Source: Selaginella tamariscina
Taxonomy: Eukaryota; Streptophyta; Lycopodiopsida; Selaginellales; Selaginellaceae
Assembly (NCBI GenBank): GCA_003024785.1
Contig: PUQB01000101.1
Coordinates: 186,001 to 250,000, forward strand
Length of the DNA: 64,000 nucleotides
Direction: 5' to 3'
Part shown: piece after piece, positions 22,301 through 34,862 of the stretch
Layout of the letters: every line of letters starts with the position of its first letter
Numbering within the stretch: position 1 is the first letter of the stretch
Notes under the pieces: generated by a model
Told to the model about the DNA's origin: nothing
Seen by the model: only the letters and a program-made list of their open reading frames with translations
The model's database searches: none
Position numbers and translations under genes: made by a program

Positions 22301-22444
22301 CTAGAGAAAACATGGTCTCCCAATCAAAAAGACCCAGCATGTTTTATAAATGTTAAATCCATTCGATATGGGTGGATGTCAAGAAGCGTTGATAAAGTCA
22401 CGATTAACAAAACTGCAAGGGAATGTATGTTTTCTGAAGCTTAA
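19326..22444 (+). pseudogene. DUF7869-like protein with transposase-type DDE arrangement
   Basis: Two long frames (to 21261 and from 21316) join across a 54-bp GT-AG intron (21262-21315), giving MDNCAGENKNRYVLAY. The protein shows, in order: an N-terminal beta-rich region; a zinc-binding-like FSKCDTCTSLK segment near 20587; LIHDKMDH (20764-20787); QMDNCAGENKN (21229-21258); and LMVGHTHEDIDAFFS (21385-21426). The spaced acidic residues in these three blocks resemble the catalytic triad of an RNase H-fold transposase. From memory this layout matches plant DUF7869 proteins, whose function is not established. The N-terminus is in another frame: the ATG at 19326 (MFNTGDKVCLLRNNEIVG) follows a TGTGCAG acceptor-like site, and a one-base frameshift near 19455-19470 is needed to reach the main frame. 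This copy may therefore be slightly broken. If that frameshift is a sequencing error, the gene would encode about 1,020 residues. Confidence 0.65.
21262..21315 (+). other. 54-bp intron in the DUF7869-like gene
   Basis: It begins GTAAATCATTTTAC and ends TTTTATTTTCTAG. Splicing completes an arginine codon and continues the conserved DNCAGENKNRYVLAY block. Confidence 0.85.
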
Positions 22445-23095
22445 AGCAATTACAAAATTATAAAATATCATATATTTAATATTCATAATTATTATAAACT
22501 CTTTAATAATAGTACCAAATTGTATACTTAACTATATAAATTTAAAAAATGATATGGAAGATTGACTATATTATTATAGGATTTTATATATATATTATTA
22601 CTACTACAAATTTTTAATTAATAATGTTATATTTAAATATTAATATTTTAATAACAACATCAATATTTATATAATGTACCTCTTATGCTCTTCCTTAATT
22701 GTTATATTAGGCAATATATTATATAATTTAATACATTCTACTTTTATAATGTTATTAATTTTTGTTCAATGAATGCTATAATTTATTAAAGGGTAGAATA
22801 CAAAATAGAATATTCTAAAGAATATTCTCTTTTCAAACATATATTCTAAAGAATATTCCTTTAATATTAGAAAATGCTAATTAAATAGCTAAAATTGCTA
22901 ATTATTAGGAAATGGGACTATAGCCATGCCATTAGTTAAACTTGCATCCTTGTGAAAGTGTCATCCTTGAAAGGTCTAAGACATTAGCTATTTTGACATA
23001 CTAATGCCTCAACACAATTTTAAAGACACCCATTTTGACAAAGTCTTCATTGTTGGTGTACATGGTAAGCTCCTCATCATATTCTTGCAAATGCA
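22445..23095. other. AT-rich intergenic stretch
   Basis: No gene is seen. A cluster of AGAATATTCT palindromes lies at about 22798-22853. Some are arranged as nGAAnnTTCn pairs like heat-shock elements, though the same motif is common throughout the window. Confidence 0.5.
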
Positions 23096-23283
23096 TGTCA
23101 TAGTTCTAACCTGGTGGGTTGACCACCTAGGTAAAGATTGTGGGTTTTGTGGGTTATGTGGATATGTGGGATATGTGGGAAAAGACCCAAGCAGACTTGA
23201 GTCATCATGACTAGAGGCCCTTTCATAAATATTAATTGGCCCTTTACCTTGTTGACTTAAGGGGAGAGGGAAAGGTTGTGACA
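23096..23283 (+). mobile_element. Solo LTR, 188 bp
   Basis: TGTCATAGTTCTAAC...GGTTGTGACA has TG..CA ends and is flanked by ATGCA and ATGCC, a near-duplicated target. A homologous copy lies at 36507-36677, sharing GACTTAAGG.GAGAGGGAAAG. Confidence 0.7.
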
Positions 23284-23614
23284 ATGCCCTTCTTGCAAAT
23301 CCATATATTTAGAAGTCTACATGCACATATCATATAAGAAAACACATACCACACATGTAAAATTACAAAAGATAGAGGTGCACACATGTCTACACACAAT
23401 GTAGGCATATACATGGATATGCCTATTTAGGCATTTTTGTACATTACAAAATATACATTAGGAAATACCATGTGTCTACACACAATTCATTTATATATAA
23501 ACAAGTATAAACTTATAAATTACTTGAACAAGAATATAATATCCAATTAACAATTAAAGTTGCATCACTGCTTACATTTCACAAATTATTCCTGCTAAAA
23601 TAAAACAAGAAAGT

Positions 23615-23615
<1 letters not shown>

Positions 23616-23664
<49 letters not shown>
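23616..23664. repeat. (TA)n microsatellite
   Basis: A nearly pure TA dinucleotide run of about 24 repeats. Confidence 0.95.
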
Positions 23665-23668
<4 letters not shown>

Positions 23669-23823
23669 ATAAATATAATACTAACTTGTACCTATAAAAT
23701 TTACCTTATTTATTACAGATGGGTTACCAATCTTTATAATGTTGCACTACATATAATCTTTCGGAATATTCAAAGCATGAAAATTTACTTCATTAACATC
23801 AATTATGAATATATATACAAAAA

Positions 23824-24590
23824 TAGCTATTGGGAGGGATAATTAAACCACTTAGCCTTACTTCACATGTTCTTGCTTGTTCATGGTTCCTCTTACCTTT
23901 GCTTCTAGCTTGATGTCATCTCTTGTTAAATCTACATTACCTAGCTCTTAATATCACAACTCCCACACATTGCAGTAAGAAAACCTAAAGCTTCAAGTAA
24001 GAACTCAAGTTGGCCACGTCATTCTCCCATGTAATACACATGTGTCTCATATGACATGTGTATACCAAGCTGTACAATATACTTAGATTTTCTTGGGCTG
24101 TGTGGTTCTGGCTCTAATCTTAGATCAATTTGTATTATATTTTTTTGTGTACAAATGATTCTATGTAATTATACCATAAAAAACTCAATTTAAAAAACAC
24201 ATCTACATTGATGTTGAACATTGGTGACAACCAAAACACTTGTACTATGGAAAGCCATTTGTAACATAATAAAAATAATATAAAATTGATCTAAGATCAA
24301 AACCAACACCACACAACTTAAGAAATTTTAAGCATATTCTGTATAGCTTGGTATACACGTATGTCATATGAAACAAGTATGCATTACATGGGAGAATGAC
24401 ATGGCTAGGTTGGGTTCTTGCTTGAAACTTTAAGTTTTGCTCTAGTGTGTTAGAGTCACAATACAAAGCTAGGAGTGTAGATCTAAGAAGAAATTAGCAT
24501 AAGCTAGGAGAGAAGGTAGAAGCAGTTGGGAAGAAGCAGGAGTGAGAGAAGTAAGGCCAAGTGCATTTCATTATCCCTCTCAATTATATA
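23824..24590. mobile_element. Long-TIR foldback element, copy 1
   Basis: The two halves are reverse complements over most of their length. The left end, TAGCTATTGGGAGGGATAAT, pairs with ATTATCCCTCTCAATTATAT on the right. The left phrase GTATACCAAGCTGTACA (near 24061) pairs with TGTATAGCTTGGTATAC (24339-24355). The middle pairs around TTACAAATGG and CCATTTGTAAC. No coding potential: a non-autonomous element. Related copies lie at 26411, 36678, 42234 and 44445. Confidence 0.75.
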
Positions 24591-25559
24591 TTGTTTAATA
24601 TGGTAATATGTTGAATCATACCATACATATATGAATGGTAATATGTTTGAATTCACTTTGTTGTGAACATTAGAGACTACATATATTTGTGTGTGTGTGT
24701 GTGGGTTTACACACAATCTTGAGCAGATGAAGACCTTGCATCTTATACATAACTTGTCATGTACAACATGCCATATATCTCTATATGTATAAGTGTTGAG
24801 CAATGATATTTTCCAAGTGTGCGACATCATGTGGTCACGAACAAGCACAAAGCTTACTTATCAATAACTGTTTTCACATTTACATAATATATATACAAAA
24901 ACTCATGCTACAAATGCCTTGAGTTTTTGGCATCACACATAGAAAAGAGAATATTTAGAGTCTGTTGCACAAGGCTTTGAAAAAGACAAGCAAGGCATTG
25001 TTGGTAACAAAATATATAAAATGCTTTATTTATTTGGATGGTTAACTAAACATATTGTTTTGTTTACTATAATCGAATACATATAGCTACTTATATAGTT
25101 ATTTGGCTTCTTCTCACCACTATAGAAATGTATGAAATATGCATGAGCATTGAGATTATGCAAAAACATTTTATCTATGGTATATAAAAATAGCATGTGT
25201 TTGAGAGAGATATTTAAATTTATCTATATATTTAAATGTCTACATGCACATATCATATAAGAAAACATGTACTACACTTGTAAAACTTTAGAAGAGAGGT
25301 GTGCACATGTATACACATAATACAAGCATATACATGGATATAAACAAGTATAGACTTACAAATTACTTGAAAAAGAATACAACATCCTTTTCATAATTAA
25401 AGAGTCTTCAATATTGCATCAATGCCTACATTTTACAAACTATTTTCTATTAAAATTACAAGAAAGTTATATTTATGTATTTTACTTTTTTATAATTTTT
25501 ACTATAACTTTTACTTTTTACTTTGAGTTGACTATTGTTACTTATTGATTATGTAATGA

Positions 25560-26280
25560 ACTCTAAATGTAGTGAGAAACAGCCCTACTTAGTTTAACAA
25601 TAGTTCAGTTGGCTATCACTAAATATCTCGAGAAACTCTAGATAAAGGTAACACTTACCTTTTATAGAAATTTTTTTTCCTAATTTGAATATCCCAATTA
25701 AGTTCTTATAGTTTTTCTAGTTGACTTTGGTAAGTTTGGCATGTTGGTATGGGTTAGGAACACCTCTAGGGCACCCCCCAAGAGGGTATAGAAATATGTC
25801 CCAGAGTCTAAGTAGGAACCCACTTACTCAAATAAAAAGCAAGGGGGGAGAGCTATATATGTAGTGAGAGTTCCTGGGTTCAAAAGAGAATTTGTTATTC
25901 TTTTAATTGGTGTAAGCTTAGCTCGTGTTGTTAAGGCACAACCCTCTGTTGTGCCGCCTCAACTTTCAAAATGATAGGTGTACATCCCACTTCGGGTTAG
26001 CCTACCCATAACGTTGGCAAGATTACACATTTATGACTAGGTACATCGCATCCAAGAAAGTTAGTTAACTCCTCTTGTCCAATAACTCATACGTATTACC
26101 TGAGCTAGAAGGTATTACCTGAGTTCATGTTCCATAAGAGTAGTGGTTAAGGCCTTGCTCTGGCTACGTCATCCACACCAAGCTAGAAACGATACTTGCA
26201 ACTCAACTAGCCCAACATCTTGAATCATAAGGTGAGCATTGTTCGTGAACTTGGCCAATTAGGGTGTGAATTCCTAAGAT
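25560..26280 (+). mobile_element. Diverged LTR fragment, same family as 34863-35787
   Basis: Much of this stretch is the reverse complement of 6950-7480 and 35250-35740. Examples are the phrase GGCACAACCCTCTGTTGTGCC-type sequence at 25945-25965, a poly-G run (GGGGGGAG) at 25843-25850, and CGAGAAACTCTAGATAAAGG near 25628. No second LTR or internal region is attached, so it is a solo or truncated LTR. Its right end is blurred. Confidence 0.55.
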
Positions 26281-26410
26281 AGTGATTCACATTTGTGGCA
26301 TTAAATAAAAACTCTGACAACTTTATTACACACAAGGTTACTAATTTTTATAATGTCTCACTGTATATAATCTTCAAGGATTTTCAAAGCCTGGATATAA
26401 ATATATATAC

Positions 26411-27112
26411 ACACAATAGCTATTTGGTGAAATGCACTTAGCTTACTTCACCTGCTCCTACATCTTCTCCTAGCTTGATGCAAATCTCTTGTTAGATCTA
26501 CATTGCTTAGCCTTGATATAACAACTGCCATACACCATAGCAACAAAACATAAAGCTTCATGCAAGAATCCAACCTAGCCACATCATTCTTCACTTTAAT
26601 GCACACATGTCTCGTATGACATATGTATAACCAAGCTATACAGAATATGTTTAGAACTTTTTGGGCCGCGTGTGCTGGCCCTAATCTTAGATCAATTTTA
26701 TATTAAATTTTTTTTCATGTTACAAATGGTTTTTCGTACTCGTACATCTAGCATTAGCTTGTACATAATTTAATATGGAAAGCCATTTGTAACATAAAAA
26801 TATAATATAAATATTGATTTACAATCAGGGCCAACACCATGCGGCCCAAGAAAAAACTAAACATATTATATACATCTTGGTATACATATATGTCATATGA
26901 GACACGTGTGCATTACATGGGAGAATGATGTGGCCAAGTTGGGTTCTTGTTGTTGTAGTGTATGGTAGTTGCAATCCGGAGGCTATGTAGTTTAGATCTA
27001 ACAAAAGATTAGTATTAAGCTAGGAGAGGAGGCAAGAGCAATTGGGAAGAAGCATGAGCATGTGAAGTAAAACTAGATGCATGTCATTATTCCTCTTAAT
27101 AGCTATTGTGTA
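26411..27112. mobile_element. Long-TIR foldback element, copy 2, with clean ends
   Basis: It starts ACACAATAGCTATT and ends AATAGCTATTGTGT, a perfect 14-base terminal inverted repeat, and it is bordered by TA on both sides. The arms pair over roughly 300 bp, including GTATAACCAAGCTATACAG with CATCTTGGTATAC. It is the best-preserved end pair of the family in this window. It belongs to the segment duplicated at 42.3-46.7 kb. Confidence 0.75.
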
Positions 27113-29100
27113 TATATATATATATATAATTGATTTTAATGAAGCAAATTTACATGTTTTAAAAATTCTTGAAGACTATATGCAATGCAACATTATAAAG
27201 ATTGATAACTTCATGTGTAATAAAATAAATTTTATATGTACATGTCAGTATTGTGTTTATGTGGTATATATGTATATATATTAACTTTCTTATTTGATTT
27301 AAACAGGAACGATTTGTGAAATGTAGGTAGTGATGGAACACCCTTTATTATAAAATGGATGTTATGTTCTTTTTTAAATAATTTGTAAGTATATACTTAT
27401 TTATTTATATTTAATCTCTAGATACATGGTATTCTCCCTTATTAAGTGTCTGTTTTGTTATATATAGAAATGCTTGAATAGGCATATCCATATATATGCC
27501 TACATTGTAAGTATACGTGTGCACCTCTCTCTTCTGTAATTTTATAGGTGTAGTATGTGTTAAATATATGATATGTGCATGTAGACATTTAAATATATAG
27601 ATAAATTTAAATATCTCTTTCACACACACATACTATTTTTATATAAAATACATAATATTTATTTACATAATCTCATGCATGTTTCATACATTGCTAAATG
27701 TAACTATATAAGTAGTTAAACATATTAAATGTAAAGTGTAAAAGTAAATAAGTATACAAACCATATGTTTAATTAACCATCTAAGTTGACTAACAAACTA
27801 GATATAAAATTACTATGTACTAACTAATAAAACATTTCTATATATTTTGTTTGTTGTCAAAAATGCCTTATTTGTTTTTTAATTACAAAGTAAAGTCAAC
27901 TTTTAAGTTATGAATGTCAATAGTTGTCATACATTTTCATACAACATAAGCCTCTTCAAAGCCTTCTACAAAGCCTTCTAGACAAATTTTAAATATTTTC
28001 GACAAATACCTTTTTATGTGTAATGTTAAAAACTCAATGTAGTTAGTAGTATATATTTTATAAATATGAAAACAACTATCGACAAGCTAGTTTTGTGCTT
28101 ATTTATGAATATACAGGATGTAGCACACTTGGAAATATATCACTGTTCAACACTTGTACATATAAAGATTATGTACATTTGTACATGACATATTATATAT
28201 AAGATGCAAGGTCTTTATCTCTTTAAGATTGTGTAAACACACACACTTGTAAATAGTCTTCAATGTTCATACCAAATGCACTCTTGCATGATTTGCAAGC
28301 TATTCACTAGCTGTCTTTTTAAGGATCTACAAGCCACCAACATCATCTCGATAGAATATAGTAATTAAATATGAGTCTCTACGTGGACCGGAACCATTCA
28401 TAATGTTCGAAGTGGTTCGGATTTTCACATAGTTGAACGTCCTCAAACTCTTCCAGTGTTGTACAAGGTTACCTTTGTTCTTCTAAGAGATGATATATAT
28501 GCACACGTGTCTCATATCACATATGTGTATATTAAGTTGTACATAATAATGTTGTAACTTCTGATCTTAAATAGATTTTATATTACTTTTTTAATGTTAC
28601 AAATGGCTTTCGTAAATTTAGATAGCCAAAATGTTGCTTTTAAAACAATATATCGTATAAAAAAATTTGCAATAATGTTTTTAACTATCCATCAAAAGAT
28701 ATTCAATGTTTTATAAAAACTGTAATTTGTCTTGTATAAGTAATTAATTAATAATGTATTTATACCGATCAACAAAGATGAATCATGCACATGAACTTTA
28801 GGAAATATTTCAAGAGCGCATTCTACACCTTATAATTTAAAAGGGATGGGCATCGCTTCTCTTTCACAGCTGTGCGACCCAGCTCCACTCGTACAAATCA
28901 AAAGCGATGCGAAAAGTGAACCAATGCGCTTCTTGTTTCGTGAGAATAAGGTAAGAGAGCGCGGTACTTGAACACCCTCTGTCACATATTGTGTACTTTC
29001 TCATGTGCGGACAAGTAGAAGACTTACAAGTGCGCGCTTTTAAAGCCAGAAATTTAAAGCTGATGTGGTTCCTCTTCAAAGATAAAATATAGTCAAACAT
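27113..29100. other. AT-rich spacer with inverted-repeat remnants
   Basis: No gene. The segments at 27470-27600 and 28150-28290 are reverse complements of parts of 23300-23450 and 24690-24800, showing that the foldback family is embedded in larger inverted repeats. A single arm of the family (28490-28620) ends this tract. The last 400 bases before the wax synthase are conserved in the second copy and could hold its promoter. Confidence 0.5.
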
Positions 29101-29142
29101 TGTGGATCTCACATCCGCTCCAGCCAATTCTAGGGCCGTCGC

Positions 29143-30194
29143 AATGGCAGGAGGGGCGGCAGGAGCAGTGGGGATTGGATGCATTGTATACGGCTACACT
29201 GTGCTTCTCCATTTGCCGCCTGGATTGCCACGAGCGATTGCGTTTCTGCCATGGATGCCCCTCCTGCTGACAACTGCTTGGTATGTCCCCACTGTCCACA
29301 TGAGAGCACTAGTATCGTTCTTCTTTGTCTGGATCATCCCGTCCAAGATGTTGCTCCTCTGTTTTGGTGCAGGCCCGGCTAAAGATCCATGGATTACAAG
29401 CACATTCCCTCGCTTCTTTGCGAACATGGCACTCACCGTTCATGTTCCTGTCGCGAGCCAGCATCATAAGCAACCAGATCATTCAAGTTGGTGGAACTGG
29501 ATCCAAGACTCTCTCGCATGGCAAGCTATTATAGTTCGTGCAGCATTCAAGCTTGGGCTGGTGGTGCTACTGTTCAGAATCTATGCATTCCGGAACGATC
29601 TCCACGAGGTGTTGCTGTACCTTGTCTTCTCATGCACATCTACTTGGCATGTAGTCTCATTTTCGAGGTTCTTGCCGCTGTGGGTGCTGCTACAATTGGG
29701 CTGGAGCTGGAGCCTCAGTTCGACAAGCCCTTCCTGGCTTCATCCTTGTCTGATTTCTGGGGGAGGAGGTGGAACCGACTCGTGAGCAACATCTTGCGCG
29801 CGTCTGTTTACGAGCCACTGATGCGTAAGGTGCATGCTCGTGGAGAAACTCAGCTGTTGTTCATTAGGGGCGCTGCAACACTGGCAGTCTTTGTGGTGTC
29901 TGACTGATGCACGAGATTATATTCTTTTACTTGAACAAGTCCAACCCAACCTGGCAAGTCACTGCATTCTTTGTCATCAATGGTGTGGCCACAGTGTTAG
30001 AGACGGTTGCAAGAAAGTGCGGCATTTGCAAAAGGTGCACAATTAGCCAGCCGCTGCGGGTTATCTTGTGCTTAGGATCTGTGTTTGGACTTGCTTGCTG
30101 GCTCTTCTTCCCACCCATCCACAGGACGGGCACTTGTTTTCGAGCACTTTCCGAGTTCGATCAAATATTGGAGTGGTTCAAATCCAAATTCTGA
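29143..30194 (+). pseudogene. Wax synthase (MBOAT), copy 1, two frameshifts
   Basis: An intronless reading frame of about 350 codons begins MAGGAAGAVGIGCIVYGY and continues with alternating hydrophobic membrane segments. It carries SLSDFWGRRWNRLVSNILR (about 29740-29797), the hallmark of plant jojoba-type wax synthases. It also carries a LMHE box (29904-29915) holding the MBOAT histidine. Such enzymes esterify long-chain alcohols with acyl-CoA in the ER membrane. The frame is broken twice: near 29627, where a G present in the second copy (TCTCAGTGCAC) is missing, and near 29901, where a G just before the LMHE codons is missing. Length and ends otherwise fit the family. Its near-twin lies at 45546-46590 with different lesions. 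Confidence 0.82.
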
Positions 30195-31819
30195 CAGACA
30201 TATATATGTACTTCTAATCACACATCTTAATAATCTTAATCTGCATATATGCTCGGATCTGTGTGCATATTCAAGTCTGTGGATGCGTTTGTCAGAGGTT
30301 TTTAGCGTCGTTAAAACCGTAATTCTGACATTGATTAGTCAATATTTAATACACGCTTAATTTAATTTAGGTTAACCTTTAATTTAATAAGCACGCCTCT
30401 AATTTAAAAATAATAAAAATTTAATGTGATAACCGAATTTGATACTGGACTTATAAAGGCAGCCCCAATGGTGAACCATAAATTCACCATAAATATATAG
30501 AATATAACCCTTTATAGATACATTTATAAATTCTTTGAATAGAGTATGCACCATAAGTTCACCATATTCCTCATCCACACTCAGCTCCCAATGTATCCCC
30601 TTGTGGAGCTCTCACAAGAGAGACATTTAAATATAACTTGGTTAATAAATCAGCAAAAAGAAAATAAAATAATCCCCTAAAATCTTTATTGTTATATCCA
30701 CTTTTCGTAACCAAATTTGTACTCTTTCATACACTGACTAGATAAGCTAATATACCATTCTTATACCATTCTTATAAACCAATGTGGAAATCAAGAAATT
30801 CAACCCATCTCTCTCATTGTACTCATTCTCTAAACAGCAACATACTAGGTGCCATTCAATAATTCTTAACTCCTTATCTCACTAAGTTTAAAATACCGAA
30901 TTTTAAAACTTAATTTCTACGATAAGAGTCTCCTTAAACTCAGAATACTGCACATTTTTATAATATTATATTCATTTCCAACTCTCAAACTGATTATGTA
31001 AATGTTCCTCTAACACTATATTGAAGTATAGCATTTTCACTAATTTGAATAATTAGTGTTTTGACAAGCAACCTTTTAAACTAATCTTTATTCCATAAAT
31101 AGTTGCAATTTTGATATTGATACTTTCGAACTGATAACGATTGTTGTAACATTTAAATTCCGAGTTTAATAACTAGTTGTTACATTAGTGGATATAACCT
31201 TCCAATTATATCAATTTATTGAAATACTACAACTATAATATGGACATGGTCTTAATTTATATGAATTAAATTTCAGTTTTGAGATGGAAATATAATGGTA
31301 CTTCAGTATTCCAAGGAACTATTCAGAGACTAAGAGGAATTATGAATTAGTGTTTAGTTCATCTAACTGATTTAGTAAGACATTATTTTCCACACTAATG
31401 TTATCATGACATTGAAGTGCCACATTAACTTCATGTTTTAGTTATATTTCATAATTTAGCAGATCTCCCCAAACATAAATAAGATATCTAATTTAATACG
31501 TTGAACTAAGATACACTATTCATTTTAGACACCTAGCTATCCACAAAGTACCACATTGCTCCTCAAGCAACGTATTGAGAAATACCTCATTTCTCAACTA
31601 ACTTGAAAACATGTTTCAAGTTACTACACTAAGGTACTGCCTTATCAAAGTGTCAGACTCAGATCCGTTTGAGTCTTTATATTTTATGATTATGGCCACC
31701 TCATGTGATCATAACCAAGTCTTAATATTGAGTGTTTCAAACTCAATATTCAAGAGATATCATACAATACTTTGACAAGTCATTTAAAGCAAAGTCAAAA
31801 GTGTCATACTCTACCTCAA
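30195..31819. other. Intergenic AT-rich stretch
   Basis: No gene or clear repeat recognised. The left 60 bases are shared with the region after the second wax synthase copy; homology to that copy stops by about 30250. Confidence 0.5.
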
Positions 31820-34800
31820 ATGGATTTCAAAGATGGGTAACTGTAAAACTAGCTTAAAAGAGATAGCTTCTTTGAGTTTGACGAATGCATGTTGGCACTC
31901 TGGAGTCCAATGCCATGAAATGTTCTTCGTGATATTTGTCAATGGGTTGCTACCTTCGAGTAATCTTTTATGAACCTACGATAATAACCTGTCAGACTAA
32001 GAAATGATCTGACTTCATGCACGTTTTTTTAAATTGTCTACTTGGTAATAGCTTGAACTTTCTTTAGATCCATGACAACCTTCTAAGATCAAGTGTCCCA
32101 CGAAATCTATCTTGGTTTGACCAAATGCACACTTGCTTTCCATAGCATACAACTGGTTCTTCCTTAACCTCTGAAACACCTTTTTCAAGTGTTTCACATG
32201 TTCCTCAATTGGCGAACTGAAAGCCAGAATGTCATCAATATACACCACTACAAACTCTTCTAGATAGTCTCTAAACACATCATCCATCGTTGTGCAAAAA
32301 GTTACTGGAGCATTGCACAACCAGAATGCTAAGACTAGAAACTCAAATGATCCATAACGCGTTCGAAAAGCAGTCTTTTCAATATTATTCTTTGCTACCC
32401 AAATCTGATGGTACCCAAATCTCAAGTCTATTCTTGAAAAATACTTTGCTTTTGATAGCCTATCAAATAAGTCGTTTACTCGCGAAGAGGATACTTATTT
32501 TTTATAGTTATTATATTCAACACTCGATAGTTCACCACATTCGCATTGTACCATCCTTTTTCATTACAAACAGGATTGGTGCACTATACGGCGATCAACT
32601 AGGTCAAATGTGTCCTTAATCAATCAATTCTATCAGCTGTCTCTTCAATTTTATTAACTCTTGAGGATTCAACCGATATGGGGCTCTTGTTGGTGGAGAC
32701 GAACCTAGCAGAATCTTTATCCTGTGGGCCACACCTCGACGTGGAAGTAACTCAAGCGGCAAGTCTTCTGGCAACACGTCCTTAAACATGTTCAAGACTT
32801 TCAAAATAGGTTCGGGAACACATTCTTGACCATTTCTTATCTTGACTTCACTAGTATCCAAAACCATTACAAGAAATATATGTTCCCGATGTTTAACTGT
32901 CTTACGCAACTGAGTTAAGGTAAGGAACATATAATTTCAATCATTATTAATTAGTGTCTCCATCCTGAGTGTTGTTTTTTTAATGTCCTCTTTGTTTGTT
33001 GCAAGCCTAATTCAATTATTTCTGGAACCCTTCATTTCGATTACATGTTTATGAAACCATTCCATACCCAAAATAAAGTTAAACCCCGTCATATTTAAGA
33101 CAATTAAGTCTAGCTTAACCTTTCAACTTTTAATTTGGACAGGAACTGTCCTTACTATATTATTAGTATTTTGAGAACCTTTGCCAAAATTGATCTTTAT
33201 TTTATACATCTTTATTACATCCAAATTCAATCGACGAGCTAGAATAATCGATATGAAGTTGTATGTTGCTCCAGTATCAATCATCATTCAGACTCGATCC
33301 CCTCGTATCCTTCCTATCAAATATAGCAAAGGGTCAGTTTTGTCTTAAATAGTGAATAAGGCAGGTTGTGTCTGGCACCATTACCTTTTCTGACTCATCT
33401 TCTAGATCTTCAAGTGTTTCTGGTTTAGCAGCTTCCTCTTCTACCATCGCCTTGAAATAACCCGATTGTTGTGAGGGTGCCCAACATTCTTTAGCAAAAT
33501 AATCAGGCTTGTTGCAATTATGACATTTTAAAACCCCGTCTGTGGACTAAGAGGGAGCAAACTTTGGAGCCGAGCCCTTGGCCTACTGAGGTGGTGGTAA
33601 TGCTAATGGTTTTTAAGATTCGATGGGTTTTGATGTATCCGAAAAATTAAAACTGCTGACAAAGGGACTTGCACTTCGAATTGATGATGATTGATTTGAT
33701 CGTCTATCAAACCTTCTGAACCCAGACTTTGGAGGAAAACTCCTTGGTTTAGGTTTTGCTTCCTCTTCCTTATTGTACAAGTCTTTTAACAACATGCCAT
33801 AAGTAACCTTTTGAGCTGCCTCTTGACATTCCCGATAGCTTGTTGGCTTGTACTTTAGGATCTCCTTTCACGTCTTCTCATTCAAGATGGTCATGAAACA
33901 ACTTCGAGCTTCATCATCGCTCATGTTTGGGACCAAACACCGTACACTTTCAAATTAATAAACTTGGTCCACCGGGTTTTCAAAAACTCCTTATTTACAA
34001 GCTGCCAAATCAGCACGCAATCACAACCCAAGGTCATCCAGCATATACTATTTTTTGATCTCCTTTTTCATGTGTTTCCAATTGTTTCGATATTTAGGTT
34101 CACCTTCAACTATCCGCCACCAAGTCTTAGCTTTTTCCTTTAAGAAACTACTTGGCACACATAACCTTTTCTGTCTTTCTCATGGAAGCAACCTCGAAAT
34201 AACTTTCTATATTATATAACTAGTCATCCGAAAAATTTGATTCAAAAGAACTTAACTCTGAATCATACTTCTTCTTCTTTCTTCGTGTATCTAGTTGTGG
34301 AACATCTAGCAATATGGTAACCGCTGGAATTTGATCAGCAACATTACCGATTCAATCATTTAACTCTAAAATATCCCCTCGAAGTTCATTTAGGGCATCC
34401 ATCATTATTTCCTGCCAACCAGGCCGCTGCCTAACTCTAGGGGATCGACCTAGATCAACCTCATTCATCTCCTCATTTTGAGCCTCTGCGACAGCCCTCT
34501 CTGCCTCAAGCTCTGGTTGCTTTCTTTTGTTCATCATCTTAAACCCTAGTTTCAACACTCGGAGAATATGATTGAAATATTCCCAATATGAAGTTGGAAA
34601 CACCCTACACAGGTTGTACACCCACACACATCAACTTGAATCAACATAAGACTTTTAGACATATCTAGAATCTCACGCTGACTCACTGAGCAAGTGTTCT
34701 TCGAAGATTGATAACTCCCAGGATTAAACTTTTTGCGCATAATACAAACATGTCAACTGAAAGCGATAGAGTAAATCAAGAATTTAAAGTTATCTAAATA

Positions 34801-34862
34801 CTGAAACACCCTATGACTTAAAACAGTCCTACTGATCGCAAAGAACTTGCTTCGATATCAAT
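31820..34862 (-). pseudogene. Ty3/gypsy retrotransposon fragment: gag, protease region, RT
   Basis: Read on the minus strand from 34860, a primer-binding-like TGATATCGAAGCAAG (34846-34860) lies next to an LTR end. Gag follows (34627-33613, charged and coiled). A knuckle, CHNCNKPDYFAKEC, lies near 33500, with the histidine replaced by tyrosine. A protease-like stretch lies near 33100-33300. Reverse transcriptase comes next: EDLPLELLPRRGVAHRI (about 32760) and VVYIDDILAFSSP (near 32220-32260), with the catalytic double aspartate intact. Then GYYRRFIKDYSKVA near 31960 marks the RT-RNase H connection. The element stops around 31820 without integrase or second LTR. Many frame breaks are present, so it is truncated and dead. 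Confidence 0.8.

Larger units (their letters stand above)
26411..30250 (+). repeat. Segmental duplication, copy 1
   Basis: The block containing the foldback element, 1.6 kb of AT-rich spacer and the first wax synthase copy is repeated in the same order at about 42290-46660. Matching landmarks include ATTATAAAGATTGATAACTTC at 27192 and 42948, and TAAGTAATTAATTAATAATG at 28738 and 45216. Confidence 0.8.
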
